Shown here piece after piece: positions 1-13,220 of a DNA stretch of 64,000 nt. The stretch is from Channa striata (Eukaryota > Chordata > Actinopteri > Anabantiformes > Channidae). The notes under the pieces are model-generated. The model was given only the letters and a program-made list of their open reading frames with translations. It had not been told where the DNA came from and did no database searches. The translations under genes and the position numbers were made by a program. The stretch covers positions 32,562,780-32,626,779 of the forward strand of contig CM065170.1 of assembly GCA_033026295.1 (NCBI GenBank). Reading direction: 5' to 3'. Numbering within the stretch: position 1 is the stretch's first letter; the number at the start of each line of letters is the position of its first letter.

Positions 1-100
1 TGAGTGCGGATGATTTGATTTGTATTTCTTTGCGTTGGCATTGGTACCACTCTCCTAATAAATGTGCTGACAGAAAAAGGCTAAATAAAATCCTAACCCT

Positions 101-135
101 CCCCCCCCCCCCAAAAAAAAAAAAAAAAAAAAAAA
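101..135. repeat. C12-A23 homopolymer junction
   Basis: Twelve C followed directly by 23 A. It may mark a degraded retroelement tail or be simple slippage. Confidence 0.85.
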
Positions 136-206
136 TGCAGGGCCAATAAGATAATGTGACACAAAATAAGATGGTAGATTTAAGTGATGGAGAAAATTGA
201 CAAGTG

Positions 207-232
207 ACACACACACACACACACACACACAC
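207..232. repeat. (AC)13 microsatellite
   Basis: A perfect AC run. Confidence 0.95.
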
Positions 233-695
233 GCTTTTGTGTTGCTGTAGATTGTTTCTTATTCAGTTAAACACTTGTGTCTAAACGCCCGTGTTAATGA
301 TATTACCAGGCATCACACAGCTGCCTAATACACTATACAGCACTAATTGATCCTACATACTGGAGATTATCCAATCAGGAGACAGCAGACGTGTTAGGTC
401 AACGGATGCACAAAAAAAGCAAGCGGTGAGGTCGAAAATGTGAATCTCACAGAAATGTGAACATTTCTTTATTTATTATAAATAGATGAAGTCGCCTTAG
501 AATCTATTAAACAGCCCATAACTGATGTGCGTTTGGTGAAACCCTGATTTAAAAAAAAAAAGAAACTGGCTTTTATGTTTCTTACCTGTTATCATCATAT
601 TAAAGTTACCATGTATGTGTTAATTAAACATGACTAATCCACTAATAGTGGTTTAAAGTGGCAGGTGTTACTCTCAGTCCTGTGTGATGTGATCA

Positions 696-719
696 GTGTG
701 TGTGTGTGTGTGTGTGTGT
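696..719. repeat. (GT)12 microsatellite
   Basis: A perfect GT run. Confidence 0.95.
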
Positions 720-844
720 TGGTGCATTGGAAGAACGCCTCCCCCTGGAGATATTCAAATTCCTGTGAGAGTGCAGTAGACTGATGGGTGGTGATGACAG
801 TTTAAACAATCAGGGCAGTTCTCCAAATTGATTAACATCAGTCT

Positions 845-848
<4 letters not shown>

Positions 849-885
<37 letters not shown>
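849..885. repeat. (TG)18 microsatellite
   Basis: A perfect TG run of 37 nt. Confidence 0.95.
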
Positions 886-888
<3 letters not shown>

Positions 889-1943
889 GTGTGTGGGTGC
901 TGGGGGTGGAGTAATATAAACAGCTACTGAAGTAATAAACCACCAATTGTACTTCAGTGCAGCGATAATTACAATAACCTATAAATTAAATTTAATTGAC
1001 TTGGTGTTGCTTAAAAAACTGCGGCTGATTGGACACAGTGTGCAGCCTCATGGAAACCTGCTGGACGGAGAAGCGGCAGTAAGTTGCACAGCTTCAGGCA
1101 AAACAAACACTCTTTTTTCCGTTCCCGAAGTAAACACACTGTTTTCATATAATCTGTGAGGGACCAGTGGTGCTGGTTTTGGCATATAATCACAAAACGA
1201 GGCAGTTTTCCTCTCGGATTTCTTGAAGGAACCTCGCTTATGCATCTCACTTTGCCACATTTTGTAAACCCCCCTCGCACCCCCTCCCTCATTTTTTCTT
1301 TTCTTTTTTCAGAGTGCCTCAGAAATTCCACTAAAATATTCAGGAGCATCCTCCAGCCGCCATATTTTCACTTTTATTGTGCACAATATAAAGAGGAGCA
1401 ATTATTTGATTTCAGAGTTATGAAAACATGTATGTTATGAGAAAACAAGCAAGTTAAGTTTTAATTGGTGCCATTTTTCACGGTGCTGGCAAGGTACTTA
1501 CAGTACCTCTTTGGCACCTTTTTTTCCTCATAAACATGCACATTCATATTCCTGAATGAAGATGAGAATTTCATTTTGCTTTATTCTGCCATAATTGGGA
1601 TGCATGGTGTGTACCTGCAAACTGGAAGACATTCTATAAACATCGCCGACTCATTTATTCGATTCTAATGCAACTTTATTGCCCTCAGTAATAGCACTCA
1701 TAATGTGGAAAAATCCTTTCAATTAATACGGTAAATTCTAAACTTAATACAGTTTAATCTGGGTTGTGTGTGTGTGTTTTTTTTTTTTTTTTACTTTAGG
1801 AGGAATGTAAAGGTGAGAAATGCTGCTGAAGAATATCTAACCACACACACACATCATATTTCAGATAACTGTTTGATTTCTGGCAAAAGAAAAATCCTTT
1901 TCGGCTTTCAGATCATTGTGGTGCCTTTATCATTGCTGTGGTT
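886..1943. other. Gene desert segment, no gene seen
   Basis: Overlapping ORFs of 70-112 codons on both strands (947-1440) have no recognisable domain. T14 at 1779-1792. Confidence 0.5.
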
Positions 1944-1969
1944 CACACACACACACACACACACACACA
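1944..1969. repeat. (CA)13 microsatellite
   Basis: A perfect CA run. Confidence 0.95.
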
Positions 1970-2140
1970 GTTTAACTTGTTTTTCTTTCTCCCAAAACAA
2001 GTCAACATTAGGCCCAAATCCAGTCAAACTGAGTCTCGAGTCGAGACAAAAACCAGAGCAAATAAAGTCATACTGGAGACCAAATTTGGCAATAAAGACA
2101 TACATGTTTTCCAAGTGGAGAATTAAAGCTCGAGTAAATT

Positions 2141-2535
2141 AAGGATAAGGCTCATTTGTCTGTGGTGGTGCAATAAACTCTTTCTCAACACTGTATTGAA
2201 CCGTCATGGCAACAATTTGGGGAAACTGCTGTGGGATCTATGAATCAAACTTTATTGATGCTTTGAAGGCGCTAATAACACCCTAGAGTTGATTAGATGT
2301 CCAATTTATTGACCTTGGAATTCAGATAAATACATTCTTAAAGAACCACAGTGGATGCATTTGACTGTCTCGAAGCCCCTTCAATTAAAAGCCTCAATAG
2401 TATTTGATGAATAAATGAATCATAGCATTACACTTGTAATAATTGTCGCCATAACAGTCCTAAATATTTACCCAAGACGACATAAAAGTTCAATTGTGAT
2501 TTAATTATAAATTTCGCTCAAATGTGGCATCGAGA
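2141..2535. promoter_or_regulatory. Candidate conserved non-coding element
   Basis: About 400 nt of unique AT-rich sequence: GGCGCTAATAACACC, GTTGATTAGATG, CCAATTTATTGACC, TTCAATTAAAAGCC, ACTTGTAATAATTGTCGCC and TGATTTAATTATAAATTTCG. High density of TAAT/ATTA cores and absence of repeats suggest an enhancer. Confidence 0.4.
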
Positions 2536-5384
2536 TATTTGTTTGATCCTCCTGAATATGTCAAGCTTTTATCATCATTTATTTGTACGATTTTTTAAAA
2601 TATTTAAATCTATACATGAACGCAGAAATGGTTCCTTACACTCAGGTTCTGGTCACTCCGTCATCAGAGCTCTCTTTCAGCTGCATACCCTCGCTTTTAA
2701 TTATTTATTTTAGACAGATGCCTGGGTTTATTTCATTCTGCATATCTTTGTGACAGCTGATGGAAAAGCCACCGTGGAGTGATTTGAAGATTTTCCAAAG
2801 TCATAATGTTTTAGCTTGCACTGGTAAAATATCGGTCCTACATTCATTGTGAAGCGAAGTTGAGAGTCTCACCCTTAGCACCGTTTTAAAAAAGGAAAAA
2901 TTCCCAGCAGAATATGTGTGTGTGTGTGTTTTTAGATACTGCAACAATATTGTTTTGTCTCAAAACCTTTTTGAGCAAATGACTGCTGGGCTGCACTGAG
3001 AGCAGCACAGATATGCTTTTAGAGGAATGAATATCAACTGCACTCTGATTCATTTCCGTGGAGAATTCCCTCGGAGAGGAGATCCCGTTTCTGCAGGAAC
3101 TCCGAACATTCCCAGAGGATTTCCTGGGTGAAATGCGGCCGGCTTCGTCCTGACGTTTCCCTCTGGACTCCTGCAGATCCACAATCAGGAAGTCAGTCTG
3201 TACACACAGAGGCAGATAGTGCTCGTTTGCATGTGTTTAGACACACACACATGTGCAATCAATCATGCACACGCATACATTCTCATATGCACAGGCAGGA
3301 ATACAGATGTGAGCATGGGAAAAGAGAATGCACAGCAGCAATGATTTTCAGCAGATCCCTGCGATGCTGCACATCTTTTTCCCTGGGTTTGAGTTTAATC
3401 GAAACCCATAATCGTCGACCTCAGGTGAACGTTTACCTAAAAACGGGAGTTTCTGCGAATGAGTTTCGTTTGCGCGCGCCGCTGCTCTGCCCTTTTGCCT
3501 GAATGGAAAAAGAAAAAGCTGATTTCGGAAACTTTCACTTTGTTCCACCAAGTGGCTGCAACAAACACGAGGTGTGCGATGACTGCATGTCACAATCGCT
3601 GAAAGCCCCCCCTCCCTTTTTTTCGTGCAGCAAAGTAAACCATTTAGGGTAAAATATCGCTGTGCTCTTTCCTTTGATTAGCGAGCCTTTGTAATGGTAT
3701 AACGCTGTGATTATGTGAAAGGCTCTGTGAGCATGTGGTTGGAGCTGAATATTTTCTCTGGGACACAGGGGGAAATGAAGAAAATGGGAGAGAGAATGAG
3801 AGAGATAAAGTCAGGGAAGGAGAAGGAGGAGGACTATTACAAGAAGAGAGCAAGCCCTCTTTGTACAGACATTGCGACGCCAGATGGCTTCTTCTAATAA
3901 ATATTCAACCTTAACTCAGTTCCCATGTAACTTCTCTTTCTCTCTGCCTCTCGTTTTTGTACCACTGCCAGCACACCCACACGTTTCTGGGCCAGCGAAA
4001 TGATTACAGTAAAGCAAACAAAAAGAAAAAAAAAAGGAGGGGAGGCTGGGGGTGTTTGACAGAGGAAACAGGCCGACAGGGTCCTGTATACAGAGAGATA
4101 GGGTGGTAGTGTGTGCTGAAAGCTGGCGAGTTTTTTCTTTATCTTTTGAGCGGGGGTCTATGTTGTAGAGGGAAAGAAAGAAGGTAGGAGAAGAGGCGGG
4201 GGGGGGGGGGGTGTCCTCTGTGGTTGGAGTTGGTGTGATTGTTGGAGACGGAGCAGAGAGAGAGAGTCTGTTCTCAGGCCTGATTGTTTACCTAGTGGGG
4301 AGAAGCTTTTCCAGCGTCCTCTGAAGTGGCTTTCTTTGGAGAAAATCGTTGCGCTTGTGTTGTACGATTAGAGCGAACACGAATTCTTTGGCGGTGATAA
4401 AAACGGGCGAACTGCTGCGTCACTGTCACGTTTGATTTTTGAGTTTGTATTTCAGGCATTGAGACGTTAACCACTGAGCGGCCAGGATCGCTCGGCGAGT
4501 GGCCGCAAACGTATGTGTGAATACTTTGGAAGGACCGAAAATTGTAAAGCCCCTGACATAATCTCGCTGACGGTAGCGAGTCGGCTTCATTGTGAATATG
4601 CGCACGTGGGTCAAATGGAAGGAATCGGATACGAGGCTGCTGTAAAGCAGTTTAAAGAATCGTGTTTATTGCGTGATTGCAGTGTGTAACCCACATGCTT
4701 AAAGACATTTTTTTTACCAGCTTATTCAGTTAGAATAAAGCTGTTCTCATTTGTTACCGCAAAGCGGCACTTACACAAGCAGGAACTCTTAGGTACCACA
4801 TCCTCCAAACCTGCTCGGCCCGTCAGGTGATTTCCCAGCTCTGACCCTGCTCAGGTCGCCCTTCCTCTGCACTTCCTCGCCTGTGGAAAGACGAGTGCGA
4901 AACTTGCGGCAGCGAGGCAAATAAAGTGGAATTAGAAACTAAATTCTTCAGGCCTCTCAGCCTAGCAACAGGCCTCATCACCATCTGTTCACCTAGGCCG
5001 GCTGCGGCGCCATGACCCGCCGTCATTGTGTGCACTCCATCACCTGGAGAAGGGGAAGGGCGAGACGGAGAGAGCCTGACAACTGTCTTAATTTTATTTT
5101 TTGTCGACACAAGATAAACTGTCCTTATTAAAAAACCCCGGCGTGCCCACCCGCCCTCCGTCACCCCCATTTTTTATAAGAATATTCATCGTGCAATATT
5201 GCGAGATTAGTCTGCGGAGAGTTTGACAAATATGGCCAGCTTTCGCGGGAAAATATTTTGGCACGTTTTTCTTGATGTGAAAATGATTGCATTAGGAAGA
5301 GACGCCTTTTTTTTCATCCTCAACAAATGGCGGCATTAGTAAGAAGAGTGAACATGTTGCTCAGGAAAACCACAAGTATGATTT
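2536..5384. other. Gene desert segment, no gene seen
   Basis: Contains a short CA patch (3241-3252), a purine-rich stretch (3770-3850), a G14 run (4199-4212) and small ORFs of up to 124 codons with no known domain. Confidence 0.5.
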
Positions 5385-5612
5385 CTCTTTTTGGTGATAG
5401 ACAAGTTGAACTGTGGCTCATTAGCTTCCCCACTGTATAATGACCTTGTAATCACTTCAAATGGCACTTTGGCTCTTGAGGTGTGTGTCACAGTGCCACC
5501 GTTCACAAAGATCCCCACCCTTAATTCTTGCCGGCAACAATCATTACTTAATTTCAGCTGCCGAAGAGCTCTCTCCCGACAACGTCAGCTCATATTGAGG
5601 CTGTAATCACTA
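5385..5612. promoter_or_regulatory. Candidate conserved non-coding element
   Basis: Unique stretch with GGCTCATTAGCTTCC, CTGTATAATGACCTTGTAATC, ACTTCAAATGGC and CTTAATTTCAGC words. The 71-codon ORF through it lacks a recognisable domain. Confidence 0.35.
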
Positions 5613-5924
5613 GACCAAGGCCGTGGTGGCTGCCGCCGCCTCGTCCCTGCGGTTCTATCATGGGAAAAGGCAAAACCAGGGCTTATCTCTCAGCGCGCGG
5701 ATATGACAGGAGAGGAAGAGGGGGACTTACCGAGAGCTTTGTCTCATATCCTGATTGAGTTCATGCTCCCTCAGTCGCCGGGGGTGAACATGTACCTGAA
5801 ACCAAACAGGTTGGAGCTTGGGGGTCCAGCGGCGTGGAGTGTGTGAGGGAGGGGGCGAATCTGGATAAACTCAACTTCCACACGGACAAAGAGGAAGTGA
5901 GGAGAAAAAAACATTTGAGGCCAG

Positions 5925-6215
5925 ATAATGCCAGCGCTGAGCCCCATTAGGACTGAGGTATTATCCCCTGGTTGACTTTGGCTATGAGAAAATGTCCCCC
6001 CTCCCCCCTCCTCCATTGCTTTGCCGTTTCCCACTCATAACAGACCTGTTGGCCATCGAGGTTTATCAAGCTCACGAATCTAAACAGGACAGGGGCCCTG
6101 ACCGGGAGAGGGCCTTGTACACAGGAAGGGCCCTAATTCTCCCTGGATTAGAAAGCAAGTTGCAATTTAGACAGCTGCTTGTTTGTAAAACCCCCGTTTG
6201 CCGTGATTGTGTAAA
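5925..6215. promoter_or_regulatory. Candidate conserved non-coding element
   Basis: Contains CCAGATAATGCCAGCGC, GGTATTATCCCC, CTCATAACAG, GGGCCCTAATTCTCC and TTGCAATTTAG words, just upstream of the 96-bp tandem repeat. Confidence 0.35.
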
Positions 6216-6290
6216 ATAATACGTAATTTTTCCTCAGTGCAAAGTGTGTGTTAAGAGCTCACTTCGTGGTTCAGGAAGACTTGTCCAATT

Positions 6291-6573
6291 TGTTAACTTT
6301 GACTCAATTTGCCTTGCTGGCATCAAAATATGATTTTTTATTGTTTTTTATTGACATAAGGATTGATGAAAATGCTTCAAATTAATTGTTAACTTTGACT
6401 CAATTTGCCTTGCTGGCATCAAAATATGATTTTTTATTGTTTTTTATTGACATAAGGATTGATGAAAATGCTTCAAATTAATTGTTAACTTTGACTCAAT
6501 TTGCCTTGCTGGCATCAAAATATGATATATATTTTTTATTGACATAAGGATTCATGAAAATGCATCAAATTAA
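6291..6573. repeat. 96-bp tandem repeat, three copies
   Basis: Copies start at 6291, 6387 and 6483. Copies 1 and 2 read as identical over 96 nt. Copy 3 has a contracted T-rich centre and a few substitutions (including G to C in GATTGATG and T to A in ATGCTTC). The unit is AT-rich with GTTAAC, ATTGAC and AAATTAAT words. Copy 1/2 duplication must be recent. Confidence 0.95.
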
Positions 6574-6727
6574 CAAGCAGCGAGTGTCTGGCTCGTTTAA
6601 TCACTAGATTATTGTGTCTGAATTTCAAATGTCTGTCAGTGTCACACATTTTTTTAAAAACGTCTAGTTGTGATTTCGAGTGCTTCGTTTGATTCATTAA
6701 ACCCTGAAATGAGGAAATATTTATGTT

Positions 6728-6860
6728 AGAGCAGTGGTTCCCAGACTGAGGTCAGAGCTGAGGATCACAAGAAAAATCTCACAAATTGTGAGAAATATAG
6801 TAAGTGAAAATCAGTGGAATAAGTCACAGATGTCTGACACATGCTTTAGGTAGAGGCTGT
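6728..6860 (+). mobile_element. hAT-like dispersed repeat fragment
   Basis: AGAGCAGTGGTTCCCAGACTG, then GGTCAGAGCTGAGGATCACA and AGAAAAATCTCAC, matches the vertebrate repeat theme 'AGCAGTGGTTCCCAAACTGGGGTC...GGGTCACAAG'. Only the 5' part is recognisable. No coding capacity. Confidence 0.5.
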
Positions 6861-7835
6861 GTCCTGAGGGAGAAACCGTAGGAAATGTTGTGTTAGGGCA
6901 AAGCCTAAACAGCGTTACCGTATTAGCACAGGACCACAAAGCATAAGGCAGCTTTTGAATTTGTTTTGGTAACATACATTCAGGTAGTGTGTCCTGCCAT
7001 CAGCTGTAACTTCTATCACATGTGTGGGTGGGTTGTAAGGAGACTCTGAGCACAGATGGGGACCACCACCCTCTTTTATTGGTAACATGGAGTCAGTTGG
7101 CGGTAGTTTATAGATATTTGTGATGGTTTTGTGCCTTTTTTGGTCATATTTTGTGCCTTCATGCATATGCGTGCATATCATTTCATTTCTGTTTCTTTTT
7201 TTTCTTTTTTTGTCGGCCTCTTTTGGATAGTTGCAGATCGATGTTCATTAATCATCAAGGAATAAACAGAAAAAATGACGCCGGGTGACTTTAGAGGCTC
7301 TGGCACAAGGGCCCCCCTGACCTTCCGTGGCCCGGTAGGCCACTTTAGTGATGTGTCCGTGCTCATATGCACAGGGGAGACAATCCTAACGCATGGGTGC
7401 GTGGATGCAGAGAACCAAGAAAGGAAAATCAAAGTTCTGTGCTTCTTAAAAGGAATGGAATCTAGAAGAACTGCCAAATAAGGTCTGAAACATCTATATG
7501 GGAGATTCCCTCATGCTGCAGTTGCTTCAGGCCTGGTAGATAACAAGAAAGAGTTTGTGTCTACAGGGATCATGTGATGAGGATGACTTCAGGTGTACAA
7601 ATGACACACAGGAAGCGTCTTCGTACCGAAACAGTGGCACTCGCTTGTATTTCTTCCCGTAGCAGTAGCAGCGCTAACCGAGGCCTGTCAGCCACCGGCG
7701 AGAAGCTGCGGTGATTAAAGAGACCACAATAGCTGAAAGGTTGTGAGTCCTCCAGCTGAAGGATCCTTCAGCAAGTCTCTGACCCACTCCAGCATCATTG
7801 TGCGTTGCTCTGGAGAAGAGCTGCATGCTTCTTCC

Positions 7836-7861
7836 TGTGTGTGTGTGTGTGTGTGTGTGTT
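7836..7861. repeat. (TG)13 microsatellite
   Basis: A perfect TG run. Confidence 0.95.
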
Positions 7862-10095
7862 TGACAAAGTAATCCAGGTGTTAAAGGAGCGAGTGAGTGA
7901 GACAGAGCATCTAAACCTCCTTCTAAATGGAAAACATACAACTTCGTTTGCTCCCAGTGCTGACATCTTATAATATAATGTGCCATTTGCCAAGAAAATG
8001 GAAATTATATTACTGCTAAGGTGCATTGTCTGCAGTAAAAAATGAAATAACACGTCTCTGGTGGTTTTTGTTGTCAGTATTTATAGTGGAAGAAGGCTGG
8101 CAACTGTGTTTCCATTCGGCATAAATCAAAGGATGCAGATGTGATCACGCAACAAACACACACAGACATGCGCGCACATACTATATGAGCGCGTACCGGT
8201 TGTTTCCGGTTGTGTCATTGTGTTAATCTCTCCCTCTGATGGAAATGAGCAACGGTTGTATCAACCTGAATGATTAACCTTCCTCACGTGTTGCAGAGGA
8301 TTGCAGCAGTCACTTTGTAATCGCAAGGGCAGGACAAAACACCGAAATGCAGATGTCTGTTTTTATCAGCTGCTAACGAGGGGAGCCCCACCTAACGTCA
8401 AGGTAAGCAGGCTTTGATGGCTGAATTAATTCTTAATCTGTTGGCAACGTGCTGCCAACACGGACCGAGACGTGTTGGGTGGAGCGAGTGGGCGAGGGGG
8501 GGGGGGGTTTACTTCCTTGGACTTCTGAGAGATTTCCTAAAGGCATGCAAAACACACTCAGGACTTCTGTTGCTGATCCAAATCAGCTTTTTTCCCCCCA
8601 CCCTCAGACGCCGTGCCTCACAGCTACGTATGGGCGACTTCTTTCAATTGATTAATTCTGCTGCAAATTGGTCATAATGTGTGACTATCTCAAGAAGCGT
8701 ATTGCACGGGGAAGAAAAGGCTGCCAACCGCAGCAGTGTGAACACAAGTTTAGGCGTAAAGCTGAAGCTTATAGTTTCAACTCAGCCATTGCATAACTTC
8801 TGTGCAGGCTGGAAGGCCATTAGTGGCTTTGGCAGTGAAGTTTTTCCATAGCCGTCATCTATGGTTTAATATTAGAGATGTGCGTGCCATGTGCACATTT
8901 CTGCAATGCTGTAGCTATAGTTACTCGTTGATGATTTTGCATTCTAAACATAATGCGCTTATACGATGAGGGAGTAAATAAAGTAGATAAATCTCTCTAA
9001 AGTAGGATGCAAGACATTCTGTGCAACCGTGAAGCCGCGTACTGGTAATTTGTCATTTTTAACATTACTAAACCGTGTCTGACACTTTGAGCTACCTGGT
9101 CAGTGCTGGACTTCCCACAGAGCTGCAGACGGGTAAAACAAAAAAACAACCTTCACCTCGGTTAGACAGGGCTGGCAACAGGTAGGGAGTTGGAGGCAGT
9201 CAAGTCAGATGAATCTGTCAGCGTGGCTTTTGTGCCAGGCCAGTCGGGTGGGTTGAATAGTTCAAAAACATTTTCCACAAAAGCTCGTTCCACAGTGGCA
9301 CAGACTGGTCTATAGAAGCCAGACACATCTTCATCAGGGGTTTGATAAACAGGGGCAAGACTGATGTCGACTTCTCTTATCAAACGCTGCATTTGCACAC
9401 AAATCGAACCAGTGGTCTGGAGTCAGCGTGTCCAGTCTCATCTCGATCCATAAAATTCTTTTATTCCCATATGTTTGCATACTGCCACTGTAGTCGACGA
9501 TTGCAACAGCGACAAATCTCACTCGCAAATTACACTTTCTTCATGTACGTTACGTGTAGTCGTGGGATTGAGTGCGACGTAACTGCACACTTTAAATCCT
9601 TTTATCTACCGGACAATGTTGTAGTTTGTTCCACAGAATGAGCTCAGTAATGTCTGTGTGCTTCTGTAGAGCAGACTCGAGCAGAACAACTTACAATGAG
9701 CCATCACGCAGAGGTCATGCTTAATGCTACGTTGTTAGCAGTAGCTTGTTAGCAGCCTGATCCAGTTAGAGCTGCAACAAAGCTGCACACATTTCCCAAA
9801 GAAGAGGAATTACAACCATAATCGTTCTTGTCATTTGCACAGCAATTTTACTCCTGAATGCCTCGTTTTAGGGAGGAATTAATAATAAAAAAAAATCTCA
9901 TGAGCTCCAGGTGCCGCACAGTTCACCCTTTTTTCCACTCATCCTTGCCTACAGCCGTGCGACACTCTCTCACTCTCTCTCTCTCGGTTTCTTATTATCA
10001 GTTAATAATTCTTTCTCATTCAAGCAAATTAGAGAAACTTGACTGTGTTAGAGTGAGTCCAGCACGGTGCTGCAGGCAGAGAGCAGGCTAAATGG
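7862..10095. other. Gene desert segment, no gene seen
   Basis: Includes a G12 run (8497-8508), a (CT)n patch (9966-9986) and small ORFs of fewer than 100 codons with no recognised domain. Confidence 0.5.
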
Positions 10096-10420
10096 CAGAA
10101 ATTCCCCCCAGAGCAAAGAGCGCATGAAGCACAACATTGTGTCCACCACAAAAGCCGCTCTGTAGTTTTGATCCCCTCTAATTTAATTAGCCCAAGAGGT
10201 AGTGCATTAATTTGCCAGGAATTCTTCTGATGCAGAAAGCCGCCCCCGGTGCATGGAGGGAGACAGGGGAAGAAGAAACCTCCTTATTGCTTTTGTGCAA
10301 CTGAAAAGGATATTTTCTTCCATCCTGCGTGCCACGGCGCAAGCGCCGTGATAGGACTGATCTCTATCAGCGTTTCTCTGTAATTCCCGGGACTTTTTTG
10401 GTCTTTACAAGGCAAAGCTC
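10096..10420. promoter_or_regulatory. Candidate conserved non-coding element
   Basis: Contains CCTCTAATTTAATTAGCCC, GTGCATTAATTTGCC and a palindromic GGCGCAAGCGCC word (10336-10347). Unique, non-coding, enhancer-like composition. Confidence 0.4.
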
Positions 10421-13118
10421 ATAATAATCTGATGTTATTCCTTTTTTTTAAGAGAATTGCATCTTTCTCTAGCCTTTGACAACAAATATTAGGGGCTTGT
10501 TTTCAAGAATTAAAGGTCAGCTAAATCTCACGGTACAAGCATGCTTGTCCGATTGCTTCTTCTTCTCTTCGACCTTCTGCCTTTCACATCAAGCGGTAGC
10601 CACATCAGTAGTACAGTGATACATAAAGATGTGCATTCACAATGCATTTTCATTTCATTTAGTTTTCCTGCCATTGTGTGGCTGTGCAGGGAGCTCGGAG
10701 CTGTGGGGGACATTTTCACTAACTTTATCCAACTGCATTTGCTGCAAATGTCTTTGAATATTGATACAAAACACAATAATTAGTTGTCATTGAATGTAGC
10801 TGCAGGATTGACAGTTGATACAGTCCTATTTGTTTTGCCTTCACATATTTGTGTTTCCTGCCCTGTCAGTGCACATTGTGGATTAATTATCCACACACAA
10901 AACAAGCTGGAAGCCACATAAAGCGGATCACTTATTTGTATATCTACACCTGTAGAGTCTGACGCAATGCAATACGGCAGCTCTGCCAATTCCACTGTGG
11001 CAATTTCTCTGCTTTGAAGTTGAAAAAAAGGTTGTTCTGGTTTGGCCCCCTTGTTAATTTGAAAACAAGTTTCAAGGCACACGCTTAAAGTTAACAATGC
11101 ACAAAGACTTTTAACAACAATACGGGACTTACAGTTGTGTGAGTAAAGTGCAGCAAAGTCTGCATGCATCAGGGCTAACAGGTTAACAAGCCCCTCGTTC
11201 GGTTGGTGATATTGGATCTCCTTGTGAGGACAGTACCCCCTCGAGCTTGCTGTGGTCAGCAGATCCACAGTTTACCTGTAAGTGCTGTAGAAACATTTGT
11301 ACAATGCTGACGATCGGAAGCCTTTCAAAATACAAAAGAAGCTAATCTTGTTAAGTGATTAAAGTACAGATACAACCTAGTATTAAGTGTACATGATGGT
11401 CAGATTTACAAAGGAGTCTAGTTCTTAAAAGTTAGATTAAAATCCTTCCAGTTGTCACAGGAGAGGAGACGTTTCAATTAGGTTATCCATAACTATCACA
11501 GTTATTTTAATTTGTAAGAGGAAAAAATGAAAACTTTTTAGATCTAATTACCATGCAGTGTTCTTGATAAGTGAAGATTGGGGCTATTTGATAATTTTTG
11601 GAGCTATCGCACATGGCTCCTTTGATAATCTTTCATCTTGAGACACTCTCTTGTGTGATTATACTAAATTGAAGAGGCCTACACCATAGTCATTAAAGAA
11701 TCACTTCTCATTTTGTAATTAGTGCTTCCAGTGGTCCACTAAAAGAAACCGCTCGGCAGCACATCTTCTAAACTGATATACATGAATTATGCGAGCCCGA
11801 TATTTTTCCCGGCACCTTTCCACCTGCTGATGCAGTTTCCCGACCTGTTGTGTTTCTAGTTGTAGCTCTGGCTTGGCGTGAACGCACCCTTTGATAGACA
11901 CACCCTGCTTACTGCTGCCCACACCCACGGGATTGACAAAAAGTTCCAAAAATTAAAGTTTGTCTGTTTGCAACTCACCTGAAACTTTCCACTCTCGGAT
12001 GTCCTCATGTCTTCATCACAGTGGAAGGTCCACAGCAACACGTAGATGTAGTAAGGATCCACTTTGCGAGATCATGTATAATTCAGAGTCGAGCGCAAGC
12101 CTTGACTCCAAACTCAGGTTATCCAGCAAGCGTTGCATTTGTTTTGCCGCGAGCAGCGTTGTTTTCCCCGTCCTTCCGAGACAGAAATCCCTGCTCGGAT
12201 GTGTCCCCTTTTTGTCAGCCGTGCCCAACACTAAGGTGCATTTTCACCGTGGAGAGGTAAAAGCACGGGTGAGACGTTTTATACTTGCAGTACAAGCGCA
12301 CAGAGGGATAAATAATTCACTGGAGCATGTTTGAACAGGTACGAAAATAATCCTTCAGCGAGGCAAAACCAGAGTGGATACACTACCCCTCCTCTTCTGC
12401 CTCTCTGTGTCGGCTTCAGAGCAACTTTGGAAGCGCAGAGAGGTCTCTAAACATATCACCCCAGCCGGATGAAATATTAAAGGTTATTGGTTAGCGTGAG
12501 AGCGTGTCCTGTGCAGAGACGAGCAGGTAAACTCAACTTCCCTCTCAGAGTAGACAGGTTGAGATATCTGACACTGGTAAATATTACATGGAAGTGTGTG
12601 CTAGCCGAGGGGCAGGTAAGCTGATTGTACACGGCCACAGTCTGGGTTACTTTTACGCTGCATAAATCTCCTTTGCTTTTATTTGATCAGAGACGATTTC
12701 CTGTGTGTACACATTTTTTCAGCTTGATACAGGCTTGGCTTTACAGTGTGACTGGTCACAATCTTCTAGTGGCCACCGAGGAGCTTACATCATAGGAACA
12801 GTTTGTATGAATATGGTCAGGGATACGCAGGGTTTAGCACATTCAACTTGAACTTAAGTCACACCTAAAGTAGCAGCTGCAGAACAGAGTTTCTTCCAAA
12901 AACTCATACATATTAGTTTATTGTTTCAGCATATAGAGTTTCTGCAGGTGCCACTAGTGATGGCTCCTCTTCAGCTCCCACTTTTGCTTCTTCCAGGCGT
13001 TTCCTGTTTAATAGTTTAAAACTTGATTTTATTTTTTAACTTTCACTGAAGGACTACAAATCTTTATAATATAGTTTTTTGCTTTAAGAGAAGCACATTG
13101 ATTTTTAGTGTAAGTCAG
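10421..13118. other. Gene desert segment, no gene seen
   Basis: Includes a 162-codon ORF on the - strand (10780-11268) with no recognisable domain, signal peptide or splice context, judged a chance ORF. No repeats of note. Confidence 0.5.
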
Positions 13119-13220
13119 TTTATTAAAGCAGTTGCCCAAGAAGCACAGGGTCAGTGGTTTGAGTCGCGAGTCTCCTGGCTACATGTCCAAGTGTCCATGG
13201 GCAAGAAACTGAACCGTGTT
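13119..13220 (+). mobile_element. Degenerate SINE-like fragment
   Basis: AAGCACAGGGTCAGTGGTTT, then GAGTCGCGAGTCTCCTGGC, TACATGTCCAAGTGTCCATG and GGCAAGAAACTGAACC follow the common percomorph repeat 'CAGTGGTTCGAATCC..GGCTCCTCCTGGCTACATGTCGAAGTGTCCTTGGGCAAGACACTGAACCCC'. A B-box-like word lies at 13156-13166. The 5' and 3' ends are not defined. Confidence 0.6.

Noticed and set aside
10780..11268. 162-codon ORF on the - strand
   Set aside because: Peptide shows no recognisable family, signal or motif and no promoter or splice signals; chance ORF.
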